Of a stretch of 64,000 nucleotides of DNA, positions 44,948 through 53,506 are shown in pieces. The stretch lies in the NCBI GenBank assembly GCA_001931535.1, contig CP016211.1, positions 13,624,377-13,688,376 on the forward strand, in the 5' to 3' direction. How positions within the stretch are numbered: the first letter of the stretch is position 1; every line of letters begins with the position of its first letter. A program made the position numbers and the translations under genes. Below the pieces are notes generated by a model that was not told where the DNA came from, did no database searches, and saw only the letters and a list, made by a program, of their open reading frames with translations. This stretch comes from Minicystis rosea (lineage in GTDB: Bacteria > Myxococcota_A > Polyangia > Polyangiales > Polyangiaceae).

Positions 44948-45818
44948 GGCTCTCTCCACGAGAAAGGGCGGGCCGCGCCGCCGCTCCATCGAACGTGATC
45001 ACCTCGCCGCGCTCGCCCTCGACGAAGATGGCCTCGAGGCCGTCGAAGATCTCGTCGCGCTGCCGAACCGTGGAGATCGGCATGATTTCGCGGAGCACAC
45101 GCGGGTCGTAGAACCGGAAGTAGAGCTTCTCGAAGGTGTCGTCCTCCTCGACCATGAGGAAGCGCCGGAAGTGCCGGCGCATGGCCTTGAAGGACTGGCG
45201 GCTCGAGACGAAGATCCCGAAGCTCCGCCCCCAACCCTCGGTGACGATGCGATCGAGGAGGCCCGAGTCGCGCCGGAAGCACACGAGGTAGGGTGCGACG
45301 TCGGCGAGGGCTTCGCCCTTGATGCCTTCGTAGAGCGATCGATGGTCGTCGACGGCCTCGCGCAACAGCTCGAGGATGCGCGGATCGCGCGCGGCATCGA
45401 AGACGCCGAAGAGGTGGCCGACCTCGCGCTTCAAGGCTTCGAGCGCGCGCGGCACGGAGGCGGCGACGATGGGATCGAGCGGCTCGCTCGCGCGCGGCGG
45501 CGTCTCGGCCTCGAAGTACACGGAGAACGAGGTCTCGCCCGCTTGGATCCAGCTCCCGTGCGCGACGTCCGCTTCGCCCTCGATGCGCTGGCCGCCGAGG
45601 AGCGTGCCCCGCGCGCTCTTCTCGTCGCGCAGGCGGCAGGTGACGCCGTCCCAGGAGAGCTCGCAATGGAGGCCCGACATCTGTGCGTCGCGCGGCACGA
45701 TGAGGTGCGCGCGCTCGGTGCGGCCGATGCGGAGCTTCTCGCCGGGGAGGAGGATGGCCTTGGCCCCGAGGAGCAGCCCCGATCGAACCTCCACGATGGC
45801 TCGGCGCGCGCGGGTCAT
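44931..45818 (-). CDS. FHA-DUF4123 fusion, T6SS effector adaptor
   Basis: 295 residues. N-terminal FHA domain (about 10-100): LRIGRTERAHLIVP, SGLHCELSWDG and SARGTLLGG supply the phosphothreonine-binding Arg, Ser-x2-His and Asn-like loop positions, though the usual Asn is replaced by Arg-Gly. C-terminal DUF4123/Tap-like domain (about 120-280): YEGIKGEALADVAPYLVCF, WGRSFGIFVSSRQSFKAMRRHFRRFLMVEE, YFRFYDPRVLREIMP. DUF4123 proteins load specific effectors onto the VgrG tip. The fusion suggests loading controlled by Thr phosphorylation. Between PAAR and the cargo genes in the operon. Confidence 0.88.
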   Translation of the reverse strand: MTRARRAIVEVRSGLLLGAKAILLPGEKLRIGRTERAHLIVPRDAQMSGLHCELSWDGVTCRLRDEKSARGTLLGGQRIEGEADVAHGSWIQAGETSFSVYFEAETPPRASEPLDPIVAASVPRALEALKREVGHLFGVFDAARDPRILELLREAVDDHRSLYEGIKGEALADVAPYLVCFRRDSGLLDRIVTEGWGRSFGIFVSSRQSFKAMRRHFRRFLMVEEDDTFEKLYFRFYDPRVLREIMPISTVRQRDEIFDGLEAIFVEGERGEVITFDGAAARPALSRGESHAQDP

Positions 45819-45879
45819 GTCGGCTCCTTCCCGCGCGCCGCGGGCGCGCGCTTGCCGGCCGCTGTCGGCGAGGCCGGCA

Positions 45880-46281
45880 TCAGGAGTGACCCTCCTGCTG
45901 CTCCTTCTCCATCTGCTTGCGAGCCTTCTCGCACTCTTCGCAGAACGGCGTGCCCATCGCGGCCGCGGCCACGAGCACCACCGCCTGCGCCGAGGTGCCG
46001 ATGATCACCGTCGGGCACCCCGCCACGATCACGCCGCCGTGCGCCGTCGGATCGCCGAGGCGCGCGGCCGGTTGGTTGCCGATGATCACGTTGGACGCGC
46101 CCTGCGAGATCTTGTCGACCGCGGGCACGCAGACGGCGGAGTCGCCGACGCGCGCCGCGGGCATGAAGCCGATGAGCACCGACGACTCGCCCGAGATGAT
46201 CGGCCCGCCCACGTGCGGGACCGGCCCCGGGTTGACCATCGGGCAGGTGTGCATGTCCGAGATGCGCGCGGCAGGCGGCAT
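45880..46281 (-). CDS. PAAR-domain spike-tip protein
   Basis: 133 residues. PAAR repeats: PAARISDMHTCPMVNPGPVPHVGGP, then SSVLIGFMPAARVGDSAVC and NVIIGNQPAARLGDPTAHGG, with His and Cys positioned to bind the tip zinc. The protein sharpens the VgrG spike of the type VI secretion system and carries effectors. The C-terminal extension has a CEECEKARKQMEKEQQ helix. It follows vgrG after 18 nt. Confidence 0.92.
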   Translation of the reverse strand: MPPAARISDMHTCPMVNPGPVPHVGGPIISGESSVLIGFMPAARVGDSAVCVPAVDKISQGASNVIIGNQPAARLGDPTAHGGVIVAGCPTVIIGTSAQAVVLVAAAAMGTPFCEECEKARKQMEKEQQEGHS

Positions 46282-46299
46282 GATCCCGTCCTTCCCTGG

Positions 46300-48309
46300 T
46301 CAGGACGACGTGTCCTTGGGCTGAGCTTCCTCGGCGTCCTCGGGGGCCTTGGGATCGGCGCCGCTCCCCGAGCCGGCCGACCCGCCGCTGTTGATCTTCA
46401 CCAGCGTGCCCACGATGTCGATCCCACCCGAGTGGATGTCGATGAAGCCTCCGGGGCCCTTCACCGTGAGCCGCGTGCCGGCCTCGATCACCAGCGTCTG
46501 TCCCGCCTTGAGGTGGATCTCCTTGCCCGCCTCGAGCGCGTGGATCTGACCGACCTTCTCTTCCTGGTTCTCGACCACGGTGAGCGAGGTCGAGCCGTCG
46601 ACCTTTTGCATCCGCTGGCCTTTGACGTGGAGGTGATCGTCGCCTTCGACGAGCTCCTTCTTCGTCAGCTTGACGACGAGATCCTGATTGCCCGCCACGG
46701 TGCCGTGGTGGTGGCGCTGGGTGCGCTCCGTCTCGTCGTTCTTGACGAGCTTGTCGAGGTTGCGCTGCGCCTGGATGTAGAAGAGCTCGAGGTTCTTCTT
46801 GTCCTCGAGCTTGATCTCGTTGTACCCGCCGCCCTCCGGCGAGCTGTTCGTCTTCCACCCGCTGACCGTCTTGTTCTCGGGCAGCTTGTACGGCACCTGC
46901 TGGATGGCGTTGAACACGCGCCCCACGACGATGGGCTGATCGGGATCGCCGTCGAGGAAGCCGACGAGCACCTCCTGCCCGATGCGGGGGATGTTGATCA
47001 TGCCGAAGCCGGTGCCGGCCCAGCCTTGGCTCACGCGGATCCAGCACGAGCTGTGATCGTCGTTGTTGCCCTCGCGATCCCAGGGGAACTGCACGCGCAC
47101 GCGGCCGAACTCGTCGGTGTGGATCTCCTGCCCCTTGGGGCCGACGACGACGGCGCTCTGCGGGCCGGTGACCTTGGGCTTGGGCGTGGTCTGCGCGGGG
47201 CGGTACGGCTCGGCGCTGAAGACGGCGCGGCCGCTGATGTGGAAGCCCTCGCCCGCGGCGTGCTCGATGCTCTGCTCGATGACGAGGAGCTTCTCGGTCA
47301 GCTCGGTGTGCGGGTGGTTCTCGATGCCGAAGACGACGCCGGGGGCGAGATCGACGGCGTTGGTCTCGAAGGAGATGGCGCGCTTGCCCATGCGCTCGGC
47401 CTCGAGCGCGCGCTGCGCCCGCTCGTTGCCGTGCCGCTGCTCCCAGCGGGCCACGGCTTGATCGTCGGCCACGGGCGTGCCGCCCGGCTTGCCGCCTTCG
47501 ATCAACATCGAGCCGGGCTGATATCGATATTGCTCGTACAAGGCCTCTTGGCCCGCGGCCTTCGGCCCTTCGCCGAAGAGGGCGAAGGCGGGATTGCGAA
47601 AGTCGTAATCGCGGATGACGTGCGCGCCCGGCCGCACCTCGTGCGAGAGGCGGATGTTGGTGATGAACTCCTTCTCGGAGGCTTGGTTGGCGTTGTCGCC
47701 GTAAGGGATGGCCGGGGCGCGCGGCGCGTTCTGCTGAGGCTTGTCGAAGAGCGTGACGCGCGAGCCGCGGTCGTCGTCGTCGGGGAAGGTGAAGGCGATG
47801 CCCGCCTCCTCCAAGAGCCGGCTGAGGAAGGCGTAATCGGTCTCGCCGTACTGCGCCTTGAACTCGAGCTTGGGATACTTGCCCCGATCGATCTTCCACA
47901 CCGGCTCGATCGACCAGTCCTTGAAGATCTTGTCGGCGATGTCCGGGATCGAGAGGTGTTGGTAGATGCGATGGCCCTGCCGCTGGGTGAGCAGCCACAG
48001 GCCCGGCACGATGCGGAAGAAGTACGTGGAGAGCGGCTTTTCGCCCGGGGCCGGCGCGAGCGCCTGCATCTGCTCCGCGTAGCTGCAGATGCCCGTCCAC
48101 GTGCGCCCGGGGACGGCGGCATACGCGTAGCCCGTGGCCACCCGGAGGGCAGCCGGCTTGCCGACGATGCCCTCGAGGTTGAGGCTGTGCTCCTCGGTCC
48201 GCGCCACGACCGAGAGGGTGAACAGCCGAGACATGCCCTCGTGGACCGAGATGCGTCGCACGGACAGGGCAGCGTCGCCTGACGCTACCGAGAGGTCGAG
48301 CAATGACAT
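46300..48309 (-). CDS. vgrG: T6SS spike protein VgrG
   Basis: 669 residues from the ATG at 48309. N-terminal gp44/gp27-like region (SLLDLSVASGDAALSVRR, RIVPGLWLLTQRQGHRIYQ, YGETDYAFLSRLLEEAGI), gp5-like OB fold (GQEIHTDEFGRVRVQFPWD, CWIRVSQGWAGTGFG, GQEVLVGFLDGDPDQPIVVG) and a C-terminal beta-helix with LHVKGQRMQKVDG, IHLKAGQTLVIEAGTRL and GGFIDIHSGGI repeats. Trimerises to form the spike of the type VI secretion system. The short acidic tail (DPKAPEDAEEAQPKDTSS) carries no extra toxin domain, so effectors are likely bound through PAAR and DUF4123. First gene of the operon. Confidence 0.96.
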   Translation of the reverse strand: MSLLDLSVASGDAALSVRRISVHEGMSRLFTLSVVARTEEHSLNLEGIVGKPAALRVATGYAYAAVPGRTWTGICSYAEQMQALAPAPGEKPLSTYFFRIVPGLWLLTQRQGHRIYQHLSIPDIADKIFKDWSIEPVWKIDRGKYPKLEFKAQYGETDYAFLSRLLEEAGIAFTFPDDDDRGSRVTLFDKPQQNAPRAPAIPYGDNANQASEKEFITNIRLSHEVRPGAHVIRDYDFRNPAFALFGEGPKAAGQEALYEQYRYQPGSMLIEGGKPGGTPVADDQAVARWEQRHGNERAQRALEAERMGKRAISFETNAVDLAPGVVFGIENHPHTELTEKLLVIEQSIEHAAGEGFHISGRAVFSAEPYRPAQTTPKPKVTGPQSAVVVGPKGQEIHTDEFGRVRVQFPWDREGNNDDHSSCWIRVSQGWAGTGFGMINIPRIGQEVLVGFLDGDPDQPIVVGRVFNAIQQVPYKLPENKTVSGWKTNSSPEGGGYNEIKLEDKKNLELFYIQAQRNLDKLVKNDETERTQRHHHGTVAGNQDLVVKLTKKELVEGDDHLHVKGQRMQKVDGSTSLTVVENQEEKVGQIHALEAGKEIHLKAGQTLVIEAGTRLTVKGPGGFIDIHSGGIDIVGTLVKINSGGSAGSGSGADPKAPEDAEEAQPKDTSS

Positions 48310-48568
48310 GGTGGTGGGCCTCGCCGCGAATCCAGGGCCGCGCTCCGCACGAGCACGGGCGTCATGGAACACGGTACACGGGCGTCCCGGCGCCTGGAAG
48401 CTCGCCTACAAGGCCGCAGTCATCGGTGTGGGTCGAGGTGGTCGATTACGCGGTGAGTCGATTGCCCGATGAAATCGTCGACGCCGCGGAAATCACGCGG
48501 GAAACGCCGCATCGTCACCATTCGCGAGGATGTCGTGCAATCGCCACGGTCGTGGCAATGAAAGAGGC

Positions 48569-51265
48569 CTACGCCTCGGCTTCGCTCAGGCGCACGTCCT
48601 TCAACTCGGCGCCGAGGATCTCGATGGCGGCAGTGACGAGCGGGTGCTCGGCGACGGCGCGCTTGGCCGCGTCGAGCTTGATGCGGCGCTCAGCGGTGAC
48701 GACCATGGCGACGGTGACGTTGCCGCTCCGCGCGGGGATGGTCTCGAAGGTGAGCTCGGGGGCGCGATCGAAGTGCATGGTGAGCGCGCTGAGGAGGAGA
48801 TCCTTGGCGGCGGCGTCGGTGGCCTGACCGACGAGGAACGAGCCCACCTCGTAGCCGAGGGCGACCTTGTCGGCCGCGAAGCGGAGCAGCGCCGCGTGCT
48901 CCAGCACCGAGGCGAGCGCCGGACGCCGCTCGCGCACGAGCCCGAGGACGGCGCGCCAGGCCTCGAGATCGGCGGGCGCCGAGGCGATCACGGACGCCGC
49001 CGCCGAAGACGCCGCGAGCGAGAAAGGCCCCGACGAAGACGACGAGGACGCCGGCCGCGCCGCCGTCGAAGAAGGAGGCGGCGACGAAGGCCGCTTCGGC
49101 CCGGGAGGCGCATCGAACGCCGGCGGCGAAGGCGGGCTGAAGGAGGCCGGCGGCGGGCCGAACGCCGGCGGAGGCCCGAATGCGGGAGGAGGCCCGAACG
49201 ACGACGGCGGCGCGCGATCGAACCCGGGAGGCGGCCCGAACGATGACGGCGGCGCGCGATCGAAGGGGGGCGGCGAGCCGAACGAGGGTTGCGTCCGCGC
49301 CGAGGTGGGGGACGGCGGGGCGGGCGTCGGCGCGCCGGGAGCGCGAGGCGCGGGCGCGACGAACGCGGGGTTCGGCACGGGTGCGCTGCGCGATGACACC
49401 GGCGCCGCGTGCACAGGGACCACGGCGCGCACGGGCGCAGCTGCAGCCGTCGCAGGCGCGGGCGCGACGAACGCGGGGTTCGGCACGGGTGCGCTGCGCG
49501 ATGACACCGGCGCGGGCGCCGCCGTGTGCACAGGGACCGCGCCGGGAGCGCGAGGCGCGGGCGCGACGAACGCGGGGTTCGGCACGGGTGCGCTGCGCGA
49601 TGACACCGGCGGGGGCGCCGCGTGCACAGGGATCGCGGTGCGCACGGGCGCAGGTGCAGCTACAGCGGGGCTCGCCGACACGAGCGTCGGGGCGAATGCA
49701 GGATCGATCGGGGAGGCCGCAGGGGCGTCCGGTGCGGGTGCCGCAGCGTCAGGGACAGCGGGCGCAACGGGCGCAGGTGCCGCATCGGCTTGCGCAGGTG
49801 CCGCATCGGCTTGCGCGGGTGCCGCATCGGCTTGCGCGGGTGCCGCATCGGCTTGCGCGGGTGCCGCATCGGCTTGCGCGGGTGCGGCCGCGGCAGGCGC
49901 GTCTGCGTCTGCGGGGGCCGCGATGGCTTGCACAGGAGCAGCGGGGGCTTGTGCAAGAGCAGGGGAGGGGGCCTCAGCGTGTGCGAAGGAGGCCGAGGGC
50001 TGCGAGGGGGCGTCGGCGTGGGCGCCGGGGCGGCCGCCGGGACGACCGGGCGGCGGGCCACCGGGGCCGGACGCGCCGCCGCGCGGGGCGCCGCCGCCGG
50101 GCGTCGAGCCGCCGAGGCGGCGCTCGAGATCGGAGAGGCGGCGCAGGAGCTCGTCGACGGGGAGCAGCGGCGGGCGGCGGGCGAGGCGCACGAGCGCCAT
50201 CTCCAGCGAGGCGCGGGGCTGGCCGCTGCGCACGATGTCGTCGAACGATTTGGAGAAGCCTTGATGGAGGCGGGTGAGATCGTCGACGTCGGTGCGGGCC
50301 GCGAGGGCCTTCACGTCGGCGAGCTCTTCGTCGGCGAGGTCGAGGAGGGCGCCGGCGTCCTCGGCGATCTTGGCGATCACGAGATCGCGCAGGTGCGCGA
50401 GGAAGTCGCGCGCGGTGTGCGGGAGGTCGTAGCCCTGCTGCGCGAGATCGGAGACGGTGCGCACGCAGGTGGCGGCGTCGCCCGTGAGCACGGCCTCGGC
50501 GAGGCGGTGGAGCACTTCCCGATCGGCGACGCCGAGCACCTTGGCCACGCCCTCGGTGGTGAGCTTGTCGCTCTCCACGCCGACCCAGGCGATCACCTGA
50601 TCGAGCAGGCTCATCGCGTCGCGCATGCTGCCCGCGGCCTCGCGGGCGATGATCTTCACCGCGCCGTCCTCGGCGGCGATGTTCTCCTTCTCGAGCACGA
50701 AGCGGAGGCGCGCGGCCACCATCTGCGCGCCGATGAGCTTGAAGTCGTAGCGCTGGCAGCGCGAGAGGATGGTGACCGGGACCTTGTGCACCTCCGTGGT
50801 CGCGAAGATGAACTTCACGTGCGGGGGCGGCTCCTCCAAGGTCTTCAGGAACGCGTTCCACGCCGCGTTCGAGAGCATGTGGACCTCGTCCACGATGAAG
50901 ATCTTGAAGCGGTCGCGCTGCGGCCGGTACGGGAGCGTCTCCTGGAGGCGGCGCACCTCGTCGATGCCGTTGTAGCTGGCGCCGTCGATCTCCTGCACGT
51001 CGACGTCGCTGCCGTTCGTGATCTCCAGGCACTGCGGGCACTTCTGGCAGGGCTTGGCGGTGGGGCCTTCGGCGCAGTTGAGCGCCTTCGCCAGGATGCG
51101 GGCGCTCGTCGTCTTGCCGACGCCGCGGACGCCGGTGAAGAGGAAGGCGTGGGCCACGCGGTTCTGCGCGATGGCGTTGGCGATCGTGGTGGAGACGTGC
51201 TCCTGACCGACGAGGTCCTCGAACGACTGCGGGCGCCATTTACGCGCCAGCACCACGTAGCTCAT
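48569..51265 (-). CDS. dnaX: DNA polymerase III subunit tau
   Basis: 898 residues. AAA+ domain with P-loop GVRGVGKTTSA (45-55), zinc module C64-x8-C73-x2-C76-x2-C79, Walker B FIVDEVHML, sensor 1 FATTEVHKVP and arginine finger SRC. Domain III follows, then an unusually long Ala/Pro/Gln-rich linker (about residues 385-790) with internal repeats, and a C-terminal domain (about 800-898, DLEAWRAVLGLVRERRPALASVL) that probably contacts the polymerase alpha subunit. Loads the sliding clamp and organises the replisome. No slippery A-rich tract for a gamma form is seen. Neighbours are unrelated. Confidence 0.95.
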   Translation of the reverse strand: MSYVVLARKWRPQSFEDLVGQEHVSTTIANAIAQNRVAHAFLFTGVRGVGKTTSARILAKALNCAEGPTAKPCQKCPQCLEITNGSDVDVQEIDGASYNGIDEVRRLQETLPYRPQRDRFKIFIVDEVHMLSNAAWNAFLKTLEEPPPHVKFIFATTEVHKVPVTILSRCQRYDFKLIGAQMVAARLRFVLEKENIAAEDGAVKIIAREAAGSMRDAMSLLDQVIAWVGVESDKLTTEGVAKVLGVADREVLHRLAEAVLTGDAATCVRTVSDLAQQGYDLPHTARDFLAHLRDLVIAKIAEDAGALLDLADEELADVKALAARTDVDDLTRLHQGFSKSFDDIVRSGQPRASLEMALVRLARRPPLLPVDELLRRLSDLERRLGGSTPGGGAPRGGASGPGGPPPGRPGGRPGAHADAPSQPSASFAHAEAPSPALAQAPAAPVQAIAAPADADAPAAAAPAQADAAPAQADAAPAQADAAPAQADAAPAQADAAPAPVAPAVPDAAAPAPDAPAASPIDPAFAPTLVSASPAVAAPAPVRTAIPVHAAPPPVSSRSAPVPNPAFVAPAPRAPGAVPVHTAAPAPVSSRSAPVPNPAFVAPAPATAAAAPVRAVVPVHAAPVSSRSAPVPNPAFVAPAPRAPGAPTPAPPSPTSARTQPSFGSPPPFDRAPPSSFGPPPGFDRAPPSSFGPPPAFGPPPAFGPPPASFSPPSPPAFDAPPGPKRPSSPPPSSTAARPASSSSSSGPFSLAASSAAASVIASAPADLEAWRAVLGLVRERRPALASVLEHAALLRFAADKVALGYEVGSFLVGQATDAAAKDLLLSALTMHFDRAPELTFETIPARSGNVTVAMVVTAERRIKLDAAKRAVAEHPLVTAAIEILGAELKDVRLSEAEA
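49771..49875 (-). repeat. Five 21-bp tandem repeats in dnaX linker
   Basis: Five abutting 21-bp units encode APAQADA each. A second set of three about 55-bp direct repeats (49345-49612) encodes PVSSRSAPVPNPAFVAP. They belong to the disordered tau linker. Confidence 0.9.
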
Positions 51266-51460
51266 GAGTGCGGCGTAGCAGATCCACGCCGGGGCGTCGC
51301 TCCCGGCGTGCGGACGAGCGGCGTGGGCCGCCCGCGACGTGGGCCGCTTGCGACAGTGGGCCCGACAACGCGCGCGCAGCGAAGCACACGGAGAAGGCCG
51401 ACCGCGCGCCGGGCTACGGCTTCACACGGCACGCGCCCACGCGATAGCGTGGAGGATCGC

Positions 51461-53500
51461 ATGCCCATTCAACCGAAACGAAAGCCGAAGGCACAGTCCA
51501 ATGCTCAGGGGACGGCGCTCGCCGCGTACCGCGATCGCAAACCCGAGGAGCGCGTCCTCTACGCGACCTTCGAGGTCGGCGTGCTCGTGGCGGCGGCCGA
51601 CGGCAAGATCGACGACACCGAGCTCGACATGCTCGGCCAGAACTTCGCGAACTGGCTGCACCTCGACGTGTCGGCGGCCTTCCTCGACAAGATGGTGAAG
51701 TGGATCCGCGAGATGCTCGCGAAGCAGAGCCGCGCCGCGCGCCTCGCCGACTGCGCCTCGTTGCTCGACGCCGAGCAGCGCCGCACGGCCTTCGATTTCG
51801 CGGCCGCCATCGGCGTGATGTCGGGCGGCGAGAGCGCGGAGGAGACGCGCGCGCTGCGCGACGTCGCCCTGGCCTTCGACATCCCCGAGAAGGAAGCCCA
51901 GAAGCGGTGGCAAGCCATCCGCGCGACGTTCGAGGACGGCGACGAGACGAACACCCACTCGGGCAACCTCGTCATCACGCGCCCCGACGGCAGCGAGCGC
52001 ACCGTGCAGGGCTATCTCTTCGAGGACGAGGCCAAGAACGTCCGCATCTTCAAGCCGTCTCCGGAGACGAAGCCGCAGGCGAGGGTCGATCTCCGGCCGT
52101 TCCTCACCCCGGTCGAGGATCAAGGCCGCGTGGGGAGCTGCTCCGCCAACGCCGTCGCCGGGGCCTACGAATATCTCGTGAAGCGGCACCTGCCCGAGGA
52201 TCAGACGTACGACGTCAGCCGGCTGTTTCTCTACTACGAGGGACGCGCCGCCGCGGGTGGCCCGATCGTCGACAAGGGATCACACATCTCGCTGCTGATT
52301 CAGACCCTGCAGACCAAGGGCGCGCCCTCCGAGGAGACGTGGCCGTACGACGTCGCCAAGGTCAACACCAAGCCCTCTTCGGAGGCGTATGCCGAGGCGG
52401 CCGAGTTCCTGGTCCAGGACGTCGCGCGGGTCCCGCTCGACCTCGACGTGTGGCGCGCGACGCTGACGGAAGGGCATCCCATCATCTTCGGGACGAAGCT
52501 CTTCAAGTCCTTCGATACGCAGCGCAAGCCCGGGCTCATCCCCATGCCGTCCGCCGAGGAGGCCTCGCGCGGCGAGCACGGCGCCCACGCGATGCTCGCC
52601 GTCGGTTACTCGGATCGCGATCGCGTGATGATCGTGCGCAACAGTTGGGGCGCGAAATGGGGGGACAACGGCTATTGCTACATCCCGTACGATTACCTGT
52701 TTCGCGCGGACTACTCGCCCTTCAGCGCGTGGCTCATTCGTCAGGTCGACGCCTTCGATCACGAGGAAGGGTGGGGCGACGACGGCGAGTCGCTGCTCCC
52801 CGATCTCGAGAACGAGCTCGCGGGCATGTCCGACGAAGACCATCGCGCCATGCTCGACGCCATGGGGAAGGTCCCCTTGGAGACGCGCCTCGCCCACATC
52901 CTCCTCGCGGTCGCGGGCGCCGACGGCGAGGTCTCCGACGAAGAGCTCGGGACGCTGTCCAAGCACCTCGAGAAGGTGATGAAGCAGCTCGGCTCGGACC
53001 TCGATCCGGAGAAGGTGCTCCGCTTCGCGAAGAAGCACGAAGACGATCAGAAGCTCTTCGACACGAGCGTCGCGCGGCTCGGCGAGCACCTCTCCAACAG
53101 CATGCTCGCCGCCATCGTCAACATCGCCCGCGAGATCGCCGAGAGCGACGACGCCTCCGACGAAGAGAACGAGCTCCTCGCCTACCTCGTCGAGACCTGG
53201 CAGCTCGAGAGCGAAGGCGAAGAGAGCGAAGAGGAAGAGTCTGAGGACGAGGAGCCCGAGGACGAAGACGAGGAGTCCGAGGAGTCCGAAGAGGAAGAGT
53301 CCGAGGACGAGGAGTCCGATGAGGAAGAGTCCGAGGACGAAGACGAAGAGTCCGAGGACGAAGACGAAGAGTCCGAGGACGAAGACGAGGAGTCCGAAGA
53401 CGATGAAGAGGAAGAGTCCGAGGACGAGGAGTCCGAGGACGAAGGCGACGAGGGCGAGGACGAAGGGTCCGAGGACGAGGAGTCCGAGGACGAGGAGTGA
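51461..53500 (+). CDS. TerB-papain-TerB cysteine protease with acidic repeat tail
   Basis: 679 residues from the ATG at 51461. Residues about 25-155 form a TerB-like helical bundle (GVLVAAADGKIDDTELDML, FAAAIGVMSGGESAEE). Residues about 205-425 are a C1A (papain) protease: Gln221 and Cys227 in DQGRVGSCSAN, His376 in GEHGAHAMLAVGY and Asn394 in RNSWGAKWGDNGYCY. A second TerB-like domain lies at about 440-590 (LAHILLAVAGADGEVSDEELGT). The last 90 residues are SEDEE-type repeats. No signal peptide, so probably cytoplasmic. TerB domains occur in stress and conflict systems; a protease between two of them is unusual. Function unknown. Confidence 0.9.
   Translation: MPIQPKRKPKAQSNAQGTALAAYRDRKPEERVLYATFEVGVLVAAADGKIDDTELDMLGQNFANWLHLDVSAAFLDKMVKWIREMLAKQSRAARLADCASLLDAEQRRTAFDFAAAIGVMSGGESAEETRALRDVALAFDIPEKEAQKRWQAIRATFEDGDETNTHSGNLVITRPDGSERTVQGYLFEDEAKNVRIFKPSPETKPQARVDLRPFLTPVEDQGRVGSCSANAVAGAYEYLVKRHLPEDQTYDVSRLFLYYEGRAAAGGPIVDKGSHISLLIQTLQTKGAPSEETWPYDVAKVNTKPSSEAYAEAAEFLVQDVARVPLDLDVWRATLTEGHPIIFGTKLFKSFDTQRKPGLIPMPSAEEASRGEHGAHAMLAVGYSDRDRVMIVRNSWGAKWGDNGYCYIPYDYLFRADYSPFSAWLIRQVDAFDHEEGWGDDGESLLPDLENELAGMSDEDHRAMLDAMGKVPLETRLAHILLAVAGADGEVSDEELGTLSKHLEKVMKQLGSDLDPEKVLRFAKKHEDDQKLFDTSVARLGEHLSNSMLAAIVNIAREIAESDDASDEENELLAYLVETWQLESEGEESEEEESEDEEPEDEDEESEESEEEESEDEESDEEESEDEDEESEDEDEESEDEDEESEDDEEEESEDEESEDEGDEGEDEGSEDEESEDEE
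53215..53497 (+). repeat. Acidic SEDEE-type coding repeats
   Basis: Degenerate repeats of GAGGACGAGGAGTCC and close variants encode runs such as ESEDEDEESEDE in the C-terminal tail of the TerB-papain-TerB protein. Confidence 0.9.
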
Positions 53501-53506
53501 CGGGAA

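Noticed and set aside
48569..51265. Programmed frameshift giving a gamma form of dnaX
   Set aside because: No A-rich slippery heptamer or downstream stem comparable to E. coli was seen in the coding strand.
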